From NCBI GenBank assembly GCA_032173965.1, contig CM063283.1, forward strand, positions 83,764,743 through 83,828,742: 64,000 nt of DNA, in the 5' to 3' direction. Position numbers and translations under genes: made by a program. Positions 1-13,631 of the stretch are shown piece by piece. This DNA is from Sitta carolinensis. Its lineage: Eukaryota > Chordata > Aves > Passeriformes > Sittidae. The notes beneath the pieces were generated by a model, which was not told the origin of the DNA, made no database searches, and saw only the letters and a list, made by a program, of their open reading frames with translations. Each line of letters opens with the position of its first letter. Position 1 is the stretch's first letter.

Positions 1-426
1 ATATGGCAGCAAGTCAGTGGTGTTCAGTTGTATACAGAAGCAACACCATTTGGAAGCCCCTATTTTCCAGCTCTCCTAGGAGAGCCTGTAATATTTGTAG
101 CTGATGCAAATTTACAGAAAGGAAACAGGCACTAAAGGCTATATATGGTAAAGAGAACTATAAGGAAAGTCCAGACAGCATGGAAGTCCTTTCCACCTAG
201 CTTTAATATGTGCTTTAAAATAAATGTTGAATGTGCTACCAACCACTTATCTATCTTATCTTGTCCTGGGGTCCAGCTTCTCCTGACAATTAACGTGGTC
301 AGGAGGTTGCCACACTCTGCTCTGCACTGGAGCAGCCTTAGCTCGAGTACTGTGTGCAGTTTGGAGCATCACAATATAAAAAAAAAAAAAAAATATTAAA
401 CTGTAAGAGAGTATCCAAAGTAAGAA

Positions 427-750
427 GACAAGGATGTTGAACGGCCTTGAGGAGAAGCCATATGAGGAGTGTCTGAGGACACTTCGTCTGTTCAGCCTGG
501 AGAACACTGAGGGGAGACCTCATTGTAATCCACAGCTTCCTCATGAGGGGAAACTCAGGAACAGACACTGATCTTTTCTCTCTGATGACCAGTGATAGGA
601 CCTGAGGGAATGGCCTGAAGCTGTGTCAGGGAAGGTTTAGTTTGGATATTAGGAAAAGTTTCTTCAACCAGTGTGTGGCTGGGCACTGGAACCCAGGGCA
701 GTAGACACAGCACGAATCCTGACAGAATTCAAGAAGTATGTGCCACTGGA
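427..750 (+). mobile_element. CR1 LINE fragment
   Basis: Carries diagnostic CR1 3'-part phrases: GGCCTTGAGGAGAAG, TTCAGCCTGGAGAA, GGGGAGACCTCATTGT, GTTTAGTTTGGATATTAGGAAAAG and TTTCTTCAACCAGTGTG. It ends near GAATTCAAGAAGT. It is 5'-truncated, non-coding and diverged, as is typical for avian CR1 copies. Confidence 0.9.
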
Positions 751-3700
751 GCAGCATTCTGCTGCTCCAATCTCAAAGCCCTCCTGTTGGATCCCTAGAA
801 GCAGCTGCTTGTACTACAATAGCAAAAAAGGGAAAACTCCTATACCAAAGAGCCTCGGATCAGAGAAACTGTGTGTACGTCAAAGGAGGAACTATTTTTG
901 CAAAACCATGGTAGCCTATCAAGAAATGCAGGACTGTTTTATCATGCCTGAGTACAAGTGAGAAAAAAAAAAATCAACCATAACTTTGACTTTTCAACTC
1001 CCTCCTCCTTGCTGCTGCATTACAGCAAGATCACTAGGAGCACAGAACATGGCTCTTTTACACCAGCTGCAGTAGCTCAAATGTAAGTTCTCCAGAAAAT
1101 CTGGCCCACATTCACACTAAAACATGTACAACACAGGTGGAATCAGAGACTGAAGCTGCTAAACCCATTTTTCTCTGCAGAGCATGTGCAAACAGACTTA
1201 CAGGCAGATTTTCTCAGAGGCAACAGAAGGCTTTTCTGACATACAGGAAATGTACCATTTTTCCCCCCTCCAAAGCCTTAAAATTTAATGTCATTTCTAA
1301 CTAGCATAACATAGTTAGAAATGCTTGGTGAAAGGTGGAAGGTTGCTTGCTTTTGAAAGTGAAAAAAAACACATGTTCCTATATTTGCTTCAGAGCCAAA
1401 CCACTGCCTGAACTGCCTTTGGCAAAGTTTTATAATATACATCTGCTATATCTTTGATCTGGTGTTCTTTACAATATTCAGCTAAAATCCACTATAAAGA
1501 AAAATATTACATAGATGTTTAATTAATTATATACACCATTTAAATACATTATATACACCAACTCTAAGTATTTATACCCTTATTTCACTATTTTTATTTT
1601 ACTTTTATAATCCAAGATAGTGCCACAGGAACAAATTACTAGATAAAGCTAAAATTGTCTATAGTTTGCTGTGTAAAACTGACCCTTTCCTCCATCTCAT
1701 TCTACAAAATGCTCAGTTCAAACAACTGGAGATTTAGCCCATGGATAAGCTTCAAATTATGAATTAAAATAGAAGCTAATCCTTGTAAGACTCCATTAGA
1801 AACAAAATATTCAAAAAGCACTTTCAAATGCAGTTCCTGACTTTAGCTTCCATGTGACACTTAGCATACATCAGATCATTTAGGAGCTGACAGATTTTTG
1901 GCATGTTCAATTTAATTTATGAATTTGACTACTAGTTTGTTTGTCATTTTATTCAAAGCATTTTACAAAGATCCTTGTAACTCTAGACCTATAAAGAGTT
2001 TAAAATTTGAGAGATTCTAATATGTTATCACTGTCCGTACTTGTACAGTCTGAAATACATTAGCAAAAGAACACAAAAAAAAAATTTCACATGTACAAGG
2101 TGGTGAGATATCTAGAGAGAAGCCACATTCCTGAACACTATGTCAACAAAAGCTTCATGTATAAATCTGAGCAAAACCAAAGAATTTACACAAGTTGACC
2201 GTTCAATGTATCAGCTATCATTATCTAGAACAATCACCCAGCACCTGTTTAGCCAGACTTTTTTGAAAATTCTGAAGAAACCCTCTGTAATTCTTTTAAT
2301 CTGACTCTTTTCAGTTAGCTAACCTAGCTGTGTCACAATCTATCAAAAGCTTTGTGCGCTGGTCCATCTAGGCAGCTCTCAAAATACAGGTCAAATTTTT
2401 TTCTTTTTAAGATATTCTACCAGGCCTCCTATATTTGTTTTCACTTTCCTTTTCTTTACGCCATTTTTACAGTACTATCCAGATGGCAAAGAAATGCTCA
2501 GACCTATTTACATAAATACCATTTCAGATGCCGGAGAGTTAGAGAACACATTGCAGGGAAAACAATGAAGATAAACACAGTTCAGGTGAGTGCAATCAAA
2601 CAACCTTGCCATCTTTTTTGTCTTTTTTTTTTCCTAATATACTCTGCAAAAGAATGATCTGCTAAATTATAATATTATTCAAAATAAAAACTCCTAGTAT
2701 CTAACCTTTTAATCTGGGAACAATAAAAAGTTCTTTAGGTGAAAGGAAATATGAAATCAGCAGGCTAGCACAGACCACCACATTTCCATTTACATTGATG
2801 AATTTGACCATTTATGTCAGGTGAGAAACTGGGTCCCCTGTGGAATTCAGACTGCAATATCAGACACCAGGCAGATCCTTTGCTACTGTATAAACCTCCT
2901 ATTTATTTGGTCCTATCCAGCACAGAAGAAATTCCCAATTTACAGGTGTTTCACTTAGCACTCTCCACACAGTGCAAATTCAAAGAAAAGACAGAAGGCA
3001 GTGAGGATCCAATATGTTCTAGTGCCAAAATCAACTTTGGGTAATTTTGGGTCTTATAATTAGATTCTCAGTGTGGAATATTTTAGGAGAACATGGCTCA
3101 AAATCATGCCTGGCATAGTTCTATTCACTTTCTGAGAGATTAATTTAGCTCTTTTATTGTTTATGCTGTTTCACACATTGCATATAGGTATCAGAATAAG
3201 TCAGAAACAGAGACAAAATCATTGACTACATTTACCTCGATCACTATGTATGCCCTAATTGAATCACAAGCAAAAATGATTGTGTGAACTGAATTTATCC
3301 AAAATTGATAGTCTGATTTCAAATCAGCATTAAGCCTACATTATTCTGACCAAACAATATAGCTTGATAGCTCATCTCAGTGTCTAATGAAGTAACATTT
3401 GCATAATGCATGAATCCAATTTAGGAAAATTGAAACTGCTTCGCCCTAAAGACGGCCAGATGTTTAGTGAGCATGTGCTCAAGGGACAATTTCACCCAGA
3501 GTAATGAAGACCAAGACTGAGACAGATAAGTAACACAAATAATTTTTTTATTTCCATTTGCAGTGGGGAAGACCAGCAAGCATTTTGGTGATCCTAATTC
3601 TTCAGTTAATAGGAGCAGTAAAATAAAGAAATTGGCACTCTTAGACAAACAAACAAAAAAAAAACTCTTTTAATTCCAACATAATAATCTCTATAACTTG

Positions 3701-6700
3701 AAAAACTAGGATCGTACCTTTCTATAATTCACAACTTTGACTACTTTGTAATTTGACCTCAATCTACAGGCCTTCTAGGTAATGAAAAACACATGCCGTG
3801 CACACTGCAGCAAATATACCTCAGGGAAATATCTACCCGGCTAGCCTTTTGAAAGCACAGAGCTGTCAGAGTCTGATATATGGAGTGTGTGTAAGCAGGT
3901 GACAGTTATTTCTTTGTCTCAGTTAGCCAACACACTCTACCAAACATGAACTATCAGCCAAAGCTCGCTGTCCCTGGAGTTCACTAGCTACTGTTTCCGA
4001 GAAGGATTTTGAAAGGCAAGGTGTGAAAACAGACATAACTTACTGGTTAGACAATACAGGTGGAAAAAGTCATAAAATCTTGTGCACGCATGTCCTTTTT
4101 CTTACCTGAGAGAGCCATTGCAAACTCTTAGGCTGTTTAGATAAACATATTCTGGGTAAAACCAAAATTCATTAATCAACAGGCATCAGAGAGAAAGGTT
4201 AGTACATACAACTGAAGCAGAAAAAGATGCAACATGCAGGAAAGGTGACGAGCAGTTACCACTTACAGTGATCATCAGGAGCACAAGTACAGAGCCACAA
4301 CACCAGTGTCACTTTTGAGCTTGCGCTTTTCTGTATTCAACAGGATTATGAAATTTAGTTTCCAGGATTCTTCTTTTGAAGGATTTAGTAATCTGTCTTG
4401 AGGAGAAGGACCAGGAGGTCTGAAATAGCATGGCTGTCTTATGAAATGTTCTCAAAATAGTATCCAACCATTTTTGGCCATCCTCCTCTCTTGCAGTTCC
4501 CTGTGCTGTATCACATTTGTTCTGTTTCTTGCATAAAGACTTCACAGGAACTTTTGGCTTCATAGAAGAACAGTAATAGAGAAACAGATTATATGACAGC
4601 GTCATCATCACTGTGTCTATGTCAAGATGATGAAGAGTCTGCAAGACCAAGTGTTTTTTCCATTTTTCTTTCTAAAGCTGGCCTAAATTCCTTCATTCAA
4701 ATGTTATTTGAAATCTCAAATCAAAACAGGTACAACAATCCCATTATTTTGACATGGTTTTGTTTAGGCCAGAATTCCTAAGGAAGAATACTTACCAAAA
4801 TCATACCAGACTTCTTCTGGTATGCCAAGAATCATACAGATTTCATCTAAATTTCTTATTCAAATATTCACTAACTATTCAAGGAAAATATCAGTGGATA
4901 TGATGTAACTATATAACAACAATTGGCATTTAAGTTAAGCTAGACACTGTAAGAAAGAACTTGACACCCTCATACTTTTATGAACCTGTTGCAATTTTCA
5001 TAAATCTGACCTGACTAACAGTGGGCCACGTTCACCAGGTATTAAGGCTAGGTATTTAATACCTCCCACTATTAAGTTCCTTAAATGCTTTTAAAAATTC
5101 TCTTCTTGAAAAATACACAAAAACAATGGCAAGAAAGCAAGAATCAGTTATCCCTGCTTCGAAGCTTCCCAAGAAATGCAATTTGCTAGATAAATTATGG
5201 GGTAAGCAAAGGAAACAGTAAGAAAGAAAGACAACAGTTTCTTTGGTTTAACAATCTCACAACAGCCTTGAGAATTTACTCTCCTAGACCCTTGAATAGT
5301 TTCCATATCTTTACCATTTATAACTAAAACCCTCAAACAACAGTTGGTAAAATTATTATATTACCATTGAAATGCCTGTTTCTAGTTTTAAAGCAGCAAA
5401 TACACTTTAATGTGTGAGATGTTTAGCTAAAACATATCCAAAACTCTGTGGTCAAATCTATCTGCTTCTGTGTGGTGTACAAAAAGTTACTAATAGTTAT
5501 AGTAAGAGCTTCCTCTCACAAATTATCTTCAGCTTTCGAGGGTTGCAAATAAAATTTGCAGAAGCAGGAAAAGAGCTGCAAAATTTCATGAGATGATGAA
5601 AGTTTTAAGTGTAGAAAGCAGTATGCCCAATGCAACACAGGAAAAGAACAACATGTATCTTAAAAGTCTTATGAAAAGCAGATGCTAAAGAAGATTGTGG
5701 TGGAAAGAACTTTTGAGTAAGAAAGCTATGAAAACATATAAATAACCTAGAATACCACTATTTTTGATCACATAAAAGCCCCTTTTCCAGACCAAGAAAG
5801 CAATAAATTAGTACTACTTTGATTTAAAAGGAGGAAAGTGTACAGTGTTAGAAAGCATGGAAGTTCTGGGATATGACACAGCCCTGCAGGCTGTAGACCT
5901 TTTTAATTGTGAAAACCAAGCATCTGTATTATTCTTCAGTTCTGCATAGTCATTCAGCAGAAATACCTTGTCTGTACCAGAAAAGATATCTGAGAGTTGT
6001 TAGGAGTCAAGGGACACTATGTTCACTAAAAAAGCTTGAAAGGAAAGGTAATACAATTCTCTAAAACTTATTTTTCAGCAATCTGACAAAAAAGGAAATT
6101 CTGTCCAATTAGACTGATGACAAGCTCTTGTGGGGAAAAAAAAAAAAAAGTAAGATAAGGAGGTTCTTCTGGGGTTTGCTCATTGAAATAATGGTGTGGA
6201 AAATTCCAGTCATTGTTCTGATATATAAATGATGCTGATGAATGGTATTCATCCTCTACCAACCAAAAGACCTTACAGAAAACTGAAGATGATTCTGTGG
6301 CCCAATAATGGTTTATAGGGGGTCACCCTGTATTCAGCTATTTCTTCCTGACTACTAAGTACATTTGTTATGCTGCTGGAATTGCTCTATGGATGCTGTG
6401 ATATCTAGGTCTACATTCCCAGAAAGTTATACCATGACATCTTACAACAACTTGTCATTAGTACATTTATATTACTTACAGAACAAATCAGCAACATTCA
6501 GCTTCCTGAATGAATCCATAACTGAAAGCACTGAGGAAGAGCAAACTCTCAAAACCATGGTTTAAATTACATCAATATGATTCAGGAATCCAATAAACAG
6601 GTCAACACAAAAGTAATTACTCTTTCATGAAGCAATCATGAAAAGCTCAAACTCTAAAACAAAGTTGATAAACACTTGACCACTCAAAACTGAAATTGAT

Positions 6701-9700
6701 TTACACCAAGAGATTGAAAATTTACCCTAAAGTAATTCAATACCCTCTACAGCAATTTAGCCATAGTTTTTCTAAACTAACTTTCCCAAATGTTGGCAAG
6801 AAAGAATGTGAAGCTATGTATTGCTGAACAGAGAAGAAGGGCAACTACTACTTTCTAAAGGAACTTTAACACTGAGTACACTATTTCTAAAGCCTAAGGC
6901 CTGCAGGCCCAAGAAACAGGTCATTGAAGAGGAAGCTTTAAAAACTGGGACTAGGCTGGAGGGGAGTTTCTTAACACTTTTTGTGTGAAGGCTAATACAT
7001 TACCTCAAAGAGGAGGTACCTGTTAGATATTGTCATGCTGTTTATCTATGAAAAAAAAAAAAAAACATTCAGCCTAGCTTCTCTTTAAATCTTTTTTAAT
7101 ACCCACTACTGAGCAGATGAGACATTTAATTTTCCTATCTTACTGAAATTAAATTGCTCATTTGTCATATACCTTTTGAGACACCACTAAGGCTAAGTTC
7201 ATCCATATTTCACAATCTGCCTGGATTCTGGTAAGACAGAGCAGCAGACCCAAGATCAGTCCATTACCAAAGACTTGTGACAGAATCTATCATTCCTCCA
7301 AGAAGTAAACTGGATTTCATGCCAATGCAATAAATTATGGCAGTATGTATTTCACTGCTAAACATCACAGCACACAAGCTACATTGCATAAAAATGAATA
7401 TTATTCTAGTCCATCCCTTTCCACCTCATACAAGGGCAGCCTAAGGCCCTTTTTTATCCAAATCTCTATCACCATGCCCTGTTACACAAAGTAGAGCTCT
7501 GGAGAAGACTAAATGTAGAAGCTGCCAAAGTAATAAGTGAAAAAAATCAATGTATGTTCATTTCCCCAGCTTCCTCTTTTCCAGTCAGTTTCACTTTTGA
7601 GATTGTACAAGCCTCTCACAAGGTCAGTGGTGGAACAGAAGACACAGATAGATTCAAGTTTCATTTTACTACTACACTACCTCCCAGAAACATTTTCATA
7701 GTGAGGTATTGACTGCCAGAGCTTAAGGCAACATGAATGAGCCTGTAAGAGGGGTGATTTTGTTTTATCAGAAAAAAGTCCATTCATCATAAAAGTTTTC
7801 TATAATGCACATATTTTTTTTTACCATGAGAAATCCAGACTTAATGACAGTATATAAATATGCTCTAGAAACAAGAACAGTAACCTGATCATAACCTAGA
7901 AAAATGTTTAAGTGTACCATTAGTATATTAGTCCTCATAGACAGACCCACTCAGACTAAAATTTAGTCCAGTACATGAGTGTTATCTTAGGTCACAGAGC
8001 AAAAAAGGAGATTTTAAGATTTTTAGGGAAAAAATACAAATACCCCAAGGCATTCCATTATTTTAGTGATTATCTGAACTCATCAACTGGAAAACTCACT
8101 CCTCAAAAATAACTGAAACCATCTCCCTACACAATTGCTTTATAAATAGATTAGGTAAAATAGGGAGATAGAGTTAGAAAAACACACTTCAAGTTAACAA
8201 TAAACAGGGCATCAGCTTTGTGCTCCAACAGTGACTTGCACTATCTTTGAGAAGATGTCTGTAAAGGAAATACTTGGGGGTATTTCACAGTGGGCTGAAG
8301 ATGGGATGAAATCTGGCTATAAAGTAGCTTTGCCATATGACAGAAAGATTCACCAGGCTATGTTTCTATATTTGCAGCTGTTCTAACAATAATTTTAACC
8401 ATCAAGAAAATAGACATAAAGACCGAAAGCATGCAAGAAATTCAGGCTTAATTATAAGCTTTGAGAAGTATTTTAGACAAGTCTCCAGATCAAAACTATT
8501 CTTTTAGATACTTATAGTGTCTAGTGGAGAAGCAAAACAAGCATGTGGGGACTTTGAAACCGGAGTTCAAAGAAGTCTACCAATACATTAAGGAGTAAAA
8601 TAGAGTAAAAATTGCTTTTATTTTAGAACACTTAACTGAACAAATGGGAAATATAGCACCCATAAAGATATATGACATAGCATAGAGAGTGGACCCAATA
8701 GAATGAAGTGATGAAATACATAAAAGAAACACTCTGAATTGCCTTTTAAGAATACTTGAGAATAAAGAGATGACCATATATCTAGCAGATAACCAATTAC
8801 TATTTTTATGGACAGGTAAGTACAGTTTATAAGATTACTTCTCACACTCTCCTCAACATTCTTTCTGTACAACTGTGTTAAAATGAGATTCCAGTTGCAA
8901 AAACCACATGGGTGTAAAATTCTCCCTTCACTAGCAATTTGTGCTGCAATCTCAGATTCTTGTAGCTACTCAGTTAACCCTGAATGTGTGAATGCACAAA
9001 TACACAGGCTTTGATGCCACTGAGTTTTAAGTCTATTTAATCTCAGTGTCTTTACCTTTCTGTCTCACAAAACTACTTCTAGGGGATTTTTTCCCCGACT
9101 ATTTATGTCTAGTTCACAATTTGTATATTGGTCTCTCCCTTTTCTGTTCTTTTTTAGACAAGCCAGTATTGCTTATCTGTAGAAAACCAGGCTACAGCAA
9201 GCCACGTTAAGACTATGTTTTACAAGGCAATTTATAAACCTTACAGCTATTGACAAGAACCAGAGGGTTGACAAAAAAATGAATCATGGGTTTTAATGCA
9301 AAATCATATGCTTCCTGGACACCATTTTCAATGGAAAACACTAAAGAAAAAAAAATTAAAAAGACAGATGTATAAAAACTGAGTGATATGGAATTCATAC
9401 ATCTGGTTTACAATATAAAGCATGGGGAAAAATTAAAAAGAAAATAACAAATGAATTCTAAAATTCAAAAAATTAATTAAAAAACTCATTTAGAAGATCT
9501 TTAAGAATCCCTAATATAGTAGAACAGTATTCATTATAATTATAGTTCTAACACAGTTTTTCAATAAGGAAAGGTTGAATTAAAATCTTGCATCTTATAA
9601 CCTAAGGTCTCTAACAACATTGCGCCTTGAAATGGCAAATTGCAGATTCTTTAACTTCACTAAATGATGAAAACCACGACAAAGAGATGCAATGTGCATA

Positions 9701-12700
9701 TAGGAATATATAATTTGGCCCACAGAATGCATTTTTAATTTACATTTAAATATAGCCATTTTGGTATCCTTTAAATGAGTCTAAGCTCACTTCTTGTTAT
9801 GTTTTTGATAAAGGACAAGCATCAAGATATTTATCCATAAGACGGCTTTCATTTATTAAAAAGACAGCCTAAAGTTTTTGAATGGGCATTCATGTATCTC
9901 GTAATTTTAAATTTCAAAATACTCATGTATAATATCAAAAGTATCTACCATTTCATAACATTGTGCCATAACTCAAAATGCTGAAATTACTTTGTTAAAG
10001 CTACTGCCACTTGCGACCACTTCCTAGTATCACTCAGTTCATGATTCAGTCAGGTTTTTTCCTTGTCAATTATTGTAAAATATCTATTTCTTCATATATA
10101 AGGTTTTTTAAAAACCATGACCCAAAGAAATCTTCCATGTCACAGACAGAGCCACCCCTGTCTATTCAGGAAACAAGTTTCTACCATCTTCATAAAGATA
10201 TAATAATGATGAGTCTCTAATAGAAGAGCAACCACATAACTGATTTTTTTTTTAATTTGATTTTTTTCTGTGAATCTTGAGGTTTAAAATAGACATATTG
10301 AAAGTACCTAGAAAATGAGTCACTGAATGGACTTCTAGGGGAAGTGGCAGAAACTGACTATAAAAAGTCTAGAATGCAGGGTTAGCCATACATTCCTGTG
10401 GATTATGCTGGTTTTGCCACAGAATACCTCTCCTTGACTTGAAGCCTTTTTGAAGGGGTCCCTAACATTTCCTCCCCTTGTGGCACTTACAGCCTTAGTC
10501 TAAAAAGTTTCATTGTTCCTTGTACTCACATACAATTCATCTGAGATTAACTATGCTACAAGTAGATGTCTGATAGCAACTGTCTTTTTCCTGACTGTCA
10601 AAGAAACAGATATTAATATTCATATTCAAGTCTAAGCATAATTGCAACAGTTAATGACATCTGAAAAGCTTTGCTCTACAAAATTGGCTTGAACATTCAG
10701 CTGAATGCCCATTGGAAAAAATATCTTAAAGAAGATTATTTCCTAGGTTTCACCAACTAGATGAAAATCACTGATAAAAACTGATCAGAAAATATACATG
10801 CAAAGTTTGATGTCTAGAGAAGCTCCACATGATTTTCCCTCAGAAGTGTTGCAGACTAAGAAAAAGGTAATTGAGCTAAGGTCTAGGTTTGGAAGTACAC
10901 AGCAGGAAAGTCCGCCTTGTAGTGTTGATGATCTCACTCTTGAAATAGAAGAGATGGAAATCAATGTAATCATCGTTCTTTTTGCTCAATCAACCACCAC
11001 TTTACTGAGTTGCCTGGACAGAACAGCTCAACTTTTAACAATAATTTAGGGGAGAAAAATTAGAAGTTCTTGCCCCGGTGAGAAAGAGAGCACAGGTTGG
11101 TTCTACCAAGAATCCCCTTATTTTTTCTCCTCAAATGAGATTGCCATGCACATTCCTCTCCCTTTGACATTTCAATTATATGAAGATATCAGACTGAAGA
11201 TGGTCTCTTCCTTCCTCTGACACAGGTAATTTCTAGTTACTGTTTCAGTTCAGCTCTTTGTGTACCCATGCTTCAGCGGTTCACAGTCTACATGAAAAAC
11301 TGTTTACTTAAAAGTAAATAAATTATTATTTTTAACTCCAAGAAGTGTTGATTTTTTTCTTCCAGTAGACCAAATCAGGGTTACTAAATACTGGGGGAAA
11401 AAATGCTTCTCAACCATTTCTGCCTCTGCAGAGACAAGCCATCACACAGCACAGTGGCTTGCAATTTTGTGAGGAGGACTCGCCATCTTCACTGTAAATT
11501 TAATACTGCAAGATCATTACTGCTCTCTTATATATGTTTGAACAAACTCCAAAGTAACAGAGCAGAAATGGAGCTTTTGGACAAAAGTTTGCCACATTTG
11601 AATGCCTAATGTTAATTTCCTACATTGGTAATTAAGTTTGAGAACAGAAATAAAGTTCAAAAGTACTAAGGTAGTTCAGATTCAGTTTCAGTTGGATTCA
11701 GTTTCAGAACAATCCACAAGCACGTCTGAAATAAGGTCCATTTCTATTCAAAAGTTTAAATACAGCTTTAAGCAGTCTTGAGTCCTTAAAACTTCAGTTA
11801 CCTGAATTTTATATTTCATTATTTTATTTATCATTCTGCCCTTACACATTACACATCTTTTTCTTCAGCTGTAACCAAGAAATCTCAATGTTATACACTC
11901 ATTAACTATCCTAACAGGACCATATGCTATAAAAGAGATACAATATGCATTTCTAAAACTGATATTTTGGTGCATTTATCTATTTTGGTGCCAAGGGGTA
12001 TCTTGAACTCAATGCATAAGTAAGACTGTACTACAATAATCTTCCAAAACCCACTGATTTTTCTTCTTATTATTTTTTCCTTTTTTCTACCTGAGTAAGT
12101 TTCGATGAAATTCTTTGTTATTATTCCACATACATTTTCAGCACCCCAAAATTCTACTTACAACTAATTCAGAAAGGCAAAGAGCAAAAACACGTTGTCC
12201 CCATTGCTTTTGAACTGTGTACCCATTCCTAGAGTAAATGCAAGCCAGAGCACCTTCCAATAAATTTTCTCCAGAGAAGTCATTAGGGTAGGCCATAAGG
12301 GAAGGGCAAGATAATTAGCTATTTATTTGTTCAAAAAAGGAGCAGCTACTCCCATTGCTTGACATTCAGTGCTTCACATGAAATATCAATCAACACATTT
12401 CACAGTTGCTGAATATGACACCAAGTTGTCCACAGCACATAATTTGTTCAGTGTTTACTTGCCCGATTTTCCACTGCCAGGATACATAGGAGTCTCTGAC
12501 CACCTTGTATTTGATATGCTGCAATCATTTGCCCTCTTTCATATTTAGTGGCAAAACCAAAGAATAAGGTTGAACACACACCTTTTAAATTCAGGAGCTT
12601 TTCTTCAAAAACCACAAAAGATACATGCAATGCATTCATTAAATACTTGTAGGAACATTGTACACGGCAGCCTTTGAATGCCATTGTGGAAAAGACATTG

Positions 12701-12807
12701 CTTTGAAGAGGTTATTTTAAAATCTTTAAGTACAGTAAGATATTAACAGGGTCCTCCTTTTCCAAGTTGTATTTAAAAAAAAATCAACCTAATTTAATAA
12801 GAGGAAT

Positions 12808-12896
12808 AATAATATAATATAATATAATATAATATAATATAATATAATATAATATAATATAATATAATATAATATAATATAATATAATATAATAAT
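12808..12896. repeat. (AATAT)n microsatellite
   Basis: About 16 near-perfect pentamer units with AATAAT at each end. Pure A/T, no interruption. It explains the minus-strand open frame with repeating ILYYI. Likely length-polymorphic. Confidence 0.98.
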
Positions 12897-13563
12897 TTAA
12901 ACTCAAAAGTTGCACAAGCAGCCACAGCTACCCATAACCCCATAGCTACATAAACATTCAGCTTGCTTTCTAAATCTGAATACATTGCTGCAACACTGAG
13001 GAAAGACCTAGAGTTCAGACTGTAAAAACTGACCAACCATAGCTTTATTACTGACACACTATCACATTCTTTCAGTTTCTCCTGACTCTACACATGCAGT
13101 ACATCTATGTATAATGTCTTCAAAATTATACTTTAACATTCAAGATTATTGGTAACTCAGTGAAAGAAAAGCAACCACTGAAATGATGATGAATTGCAAA
13201 TAAATATGCTGTTATTATATGATGACTTTCATTAACTCCACATTATGTAGCTCTGTATTTTTGATTGCCTCTTGAAACAACAGCTCAAGAGCTTTCTTGA
13301 AAATGGCTTCTCTTCATACTTTTTCTTCCCTCAGTTGCCTATTTCACCACTGAAGATCCACCAGCATTTTTCAACAGACAACATAGAGCATAGTAGGTTT
13401 GATCTCTCAATGAGAGACAAAAAACAGAATTGTAGCATTGACAACAGGACTAAATCAGAATCAAAACAACTTATCACTGTGGTATTTATTGTCTTTTTCA
13501 AAAGTTAGTATTGATGCCAAGATCAGCAATCCAGATAAAAATCTTTGTAAGTAAGTCACTTAC

Positions 13564-13631
13564 CATATTTATTGACGATACAGGACCAATGCTATTAACA
13601 TAAATGTCAACATCAATAACAGTTGGTTTTA
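13564..13631 (-). CDS. GABRG3: GABRG3 coding exon 3
   Basis: A 68-base exon, the usual length for this position in the GABA-A subunit family. The acceptor is TTCTCCACAG (read leftward from 13641) and the donor is GTAAGTGAC immediately after ATG at 13566-13564. It encodes (I)KPTVIDVDIYVNSIGPVSSI followed by NM, the first beta strands of the extracellular domain, and ends in phase 0. It is too short to appear as a long open frame and was found from its residue pattern and splice sites. The next exon would encode EYQIDIFF-type sequence; nothing like it was seen further left. Confidence 0.97.

Larger units (their letters stand above)
1..13563 (-). other. GABRG3: GABRG3 intron 3 (5' part, runs off the left edge)
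   Basis: AT-rich intronic sequence without a recognisable exon on either strand. The open frames here are short and do not resemble any known protein. Contents that can be named are a CR1 fragment (about 427-750), short A tracts near 380, 2070, 6130 and 7050, two short perfect hairpins (1292-1323 and 4802-4824) and the (AATAT)n microsatellite at 12808-12896. The rest is ordinary AT-rich DNA in which I see nothing distinct. Confidence 0.85.

Noticed and set aside
12794..13057. Minus-strand frame with repeating tyrosine-isoleucine-leucine residues
   Set aside because: Translation of the (AATAT)n microsatellite.
1..13563. Search for GABRG3 exon 4 (EYQIDIFFAQTWTDSRLRF region)
   Set aside because: No matching frame or pattern was seen on the minus strand; presumed left of the window.
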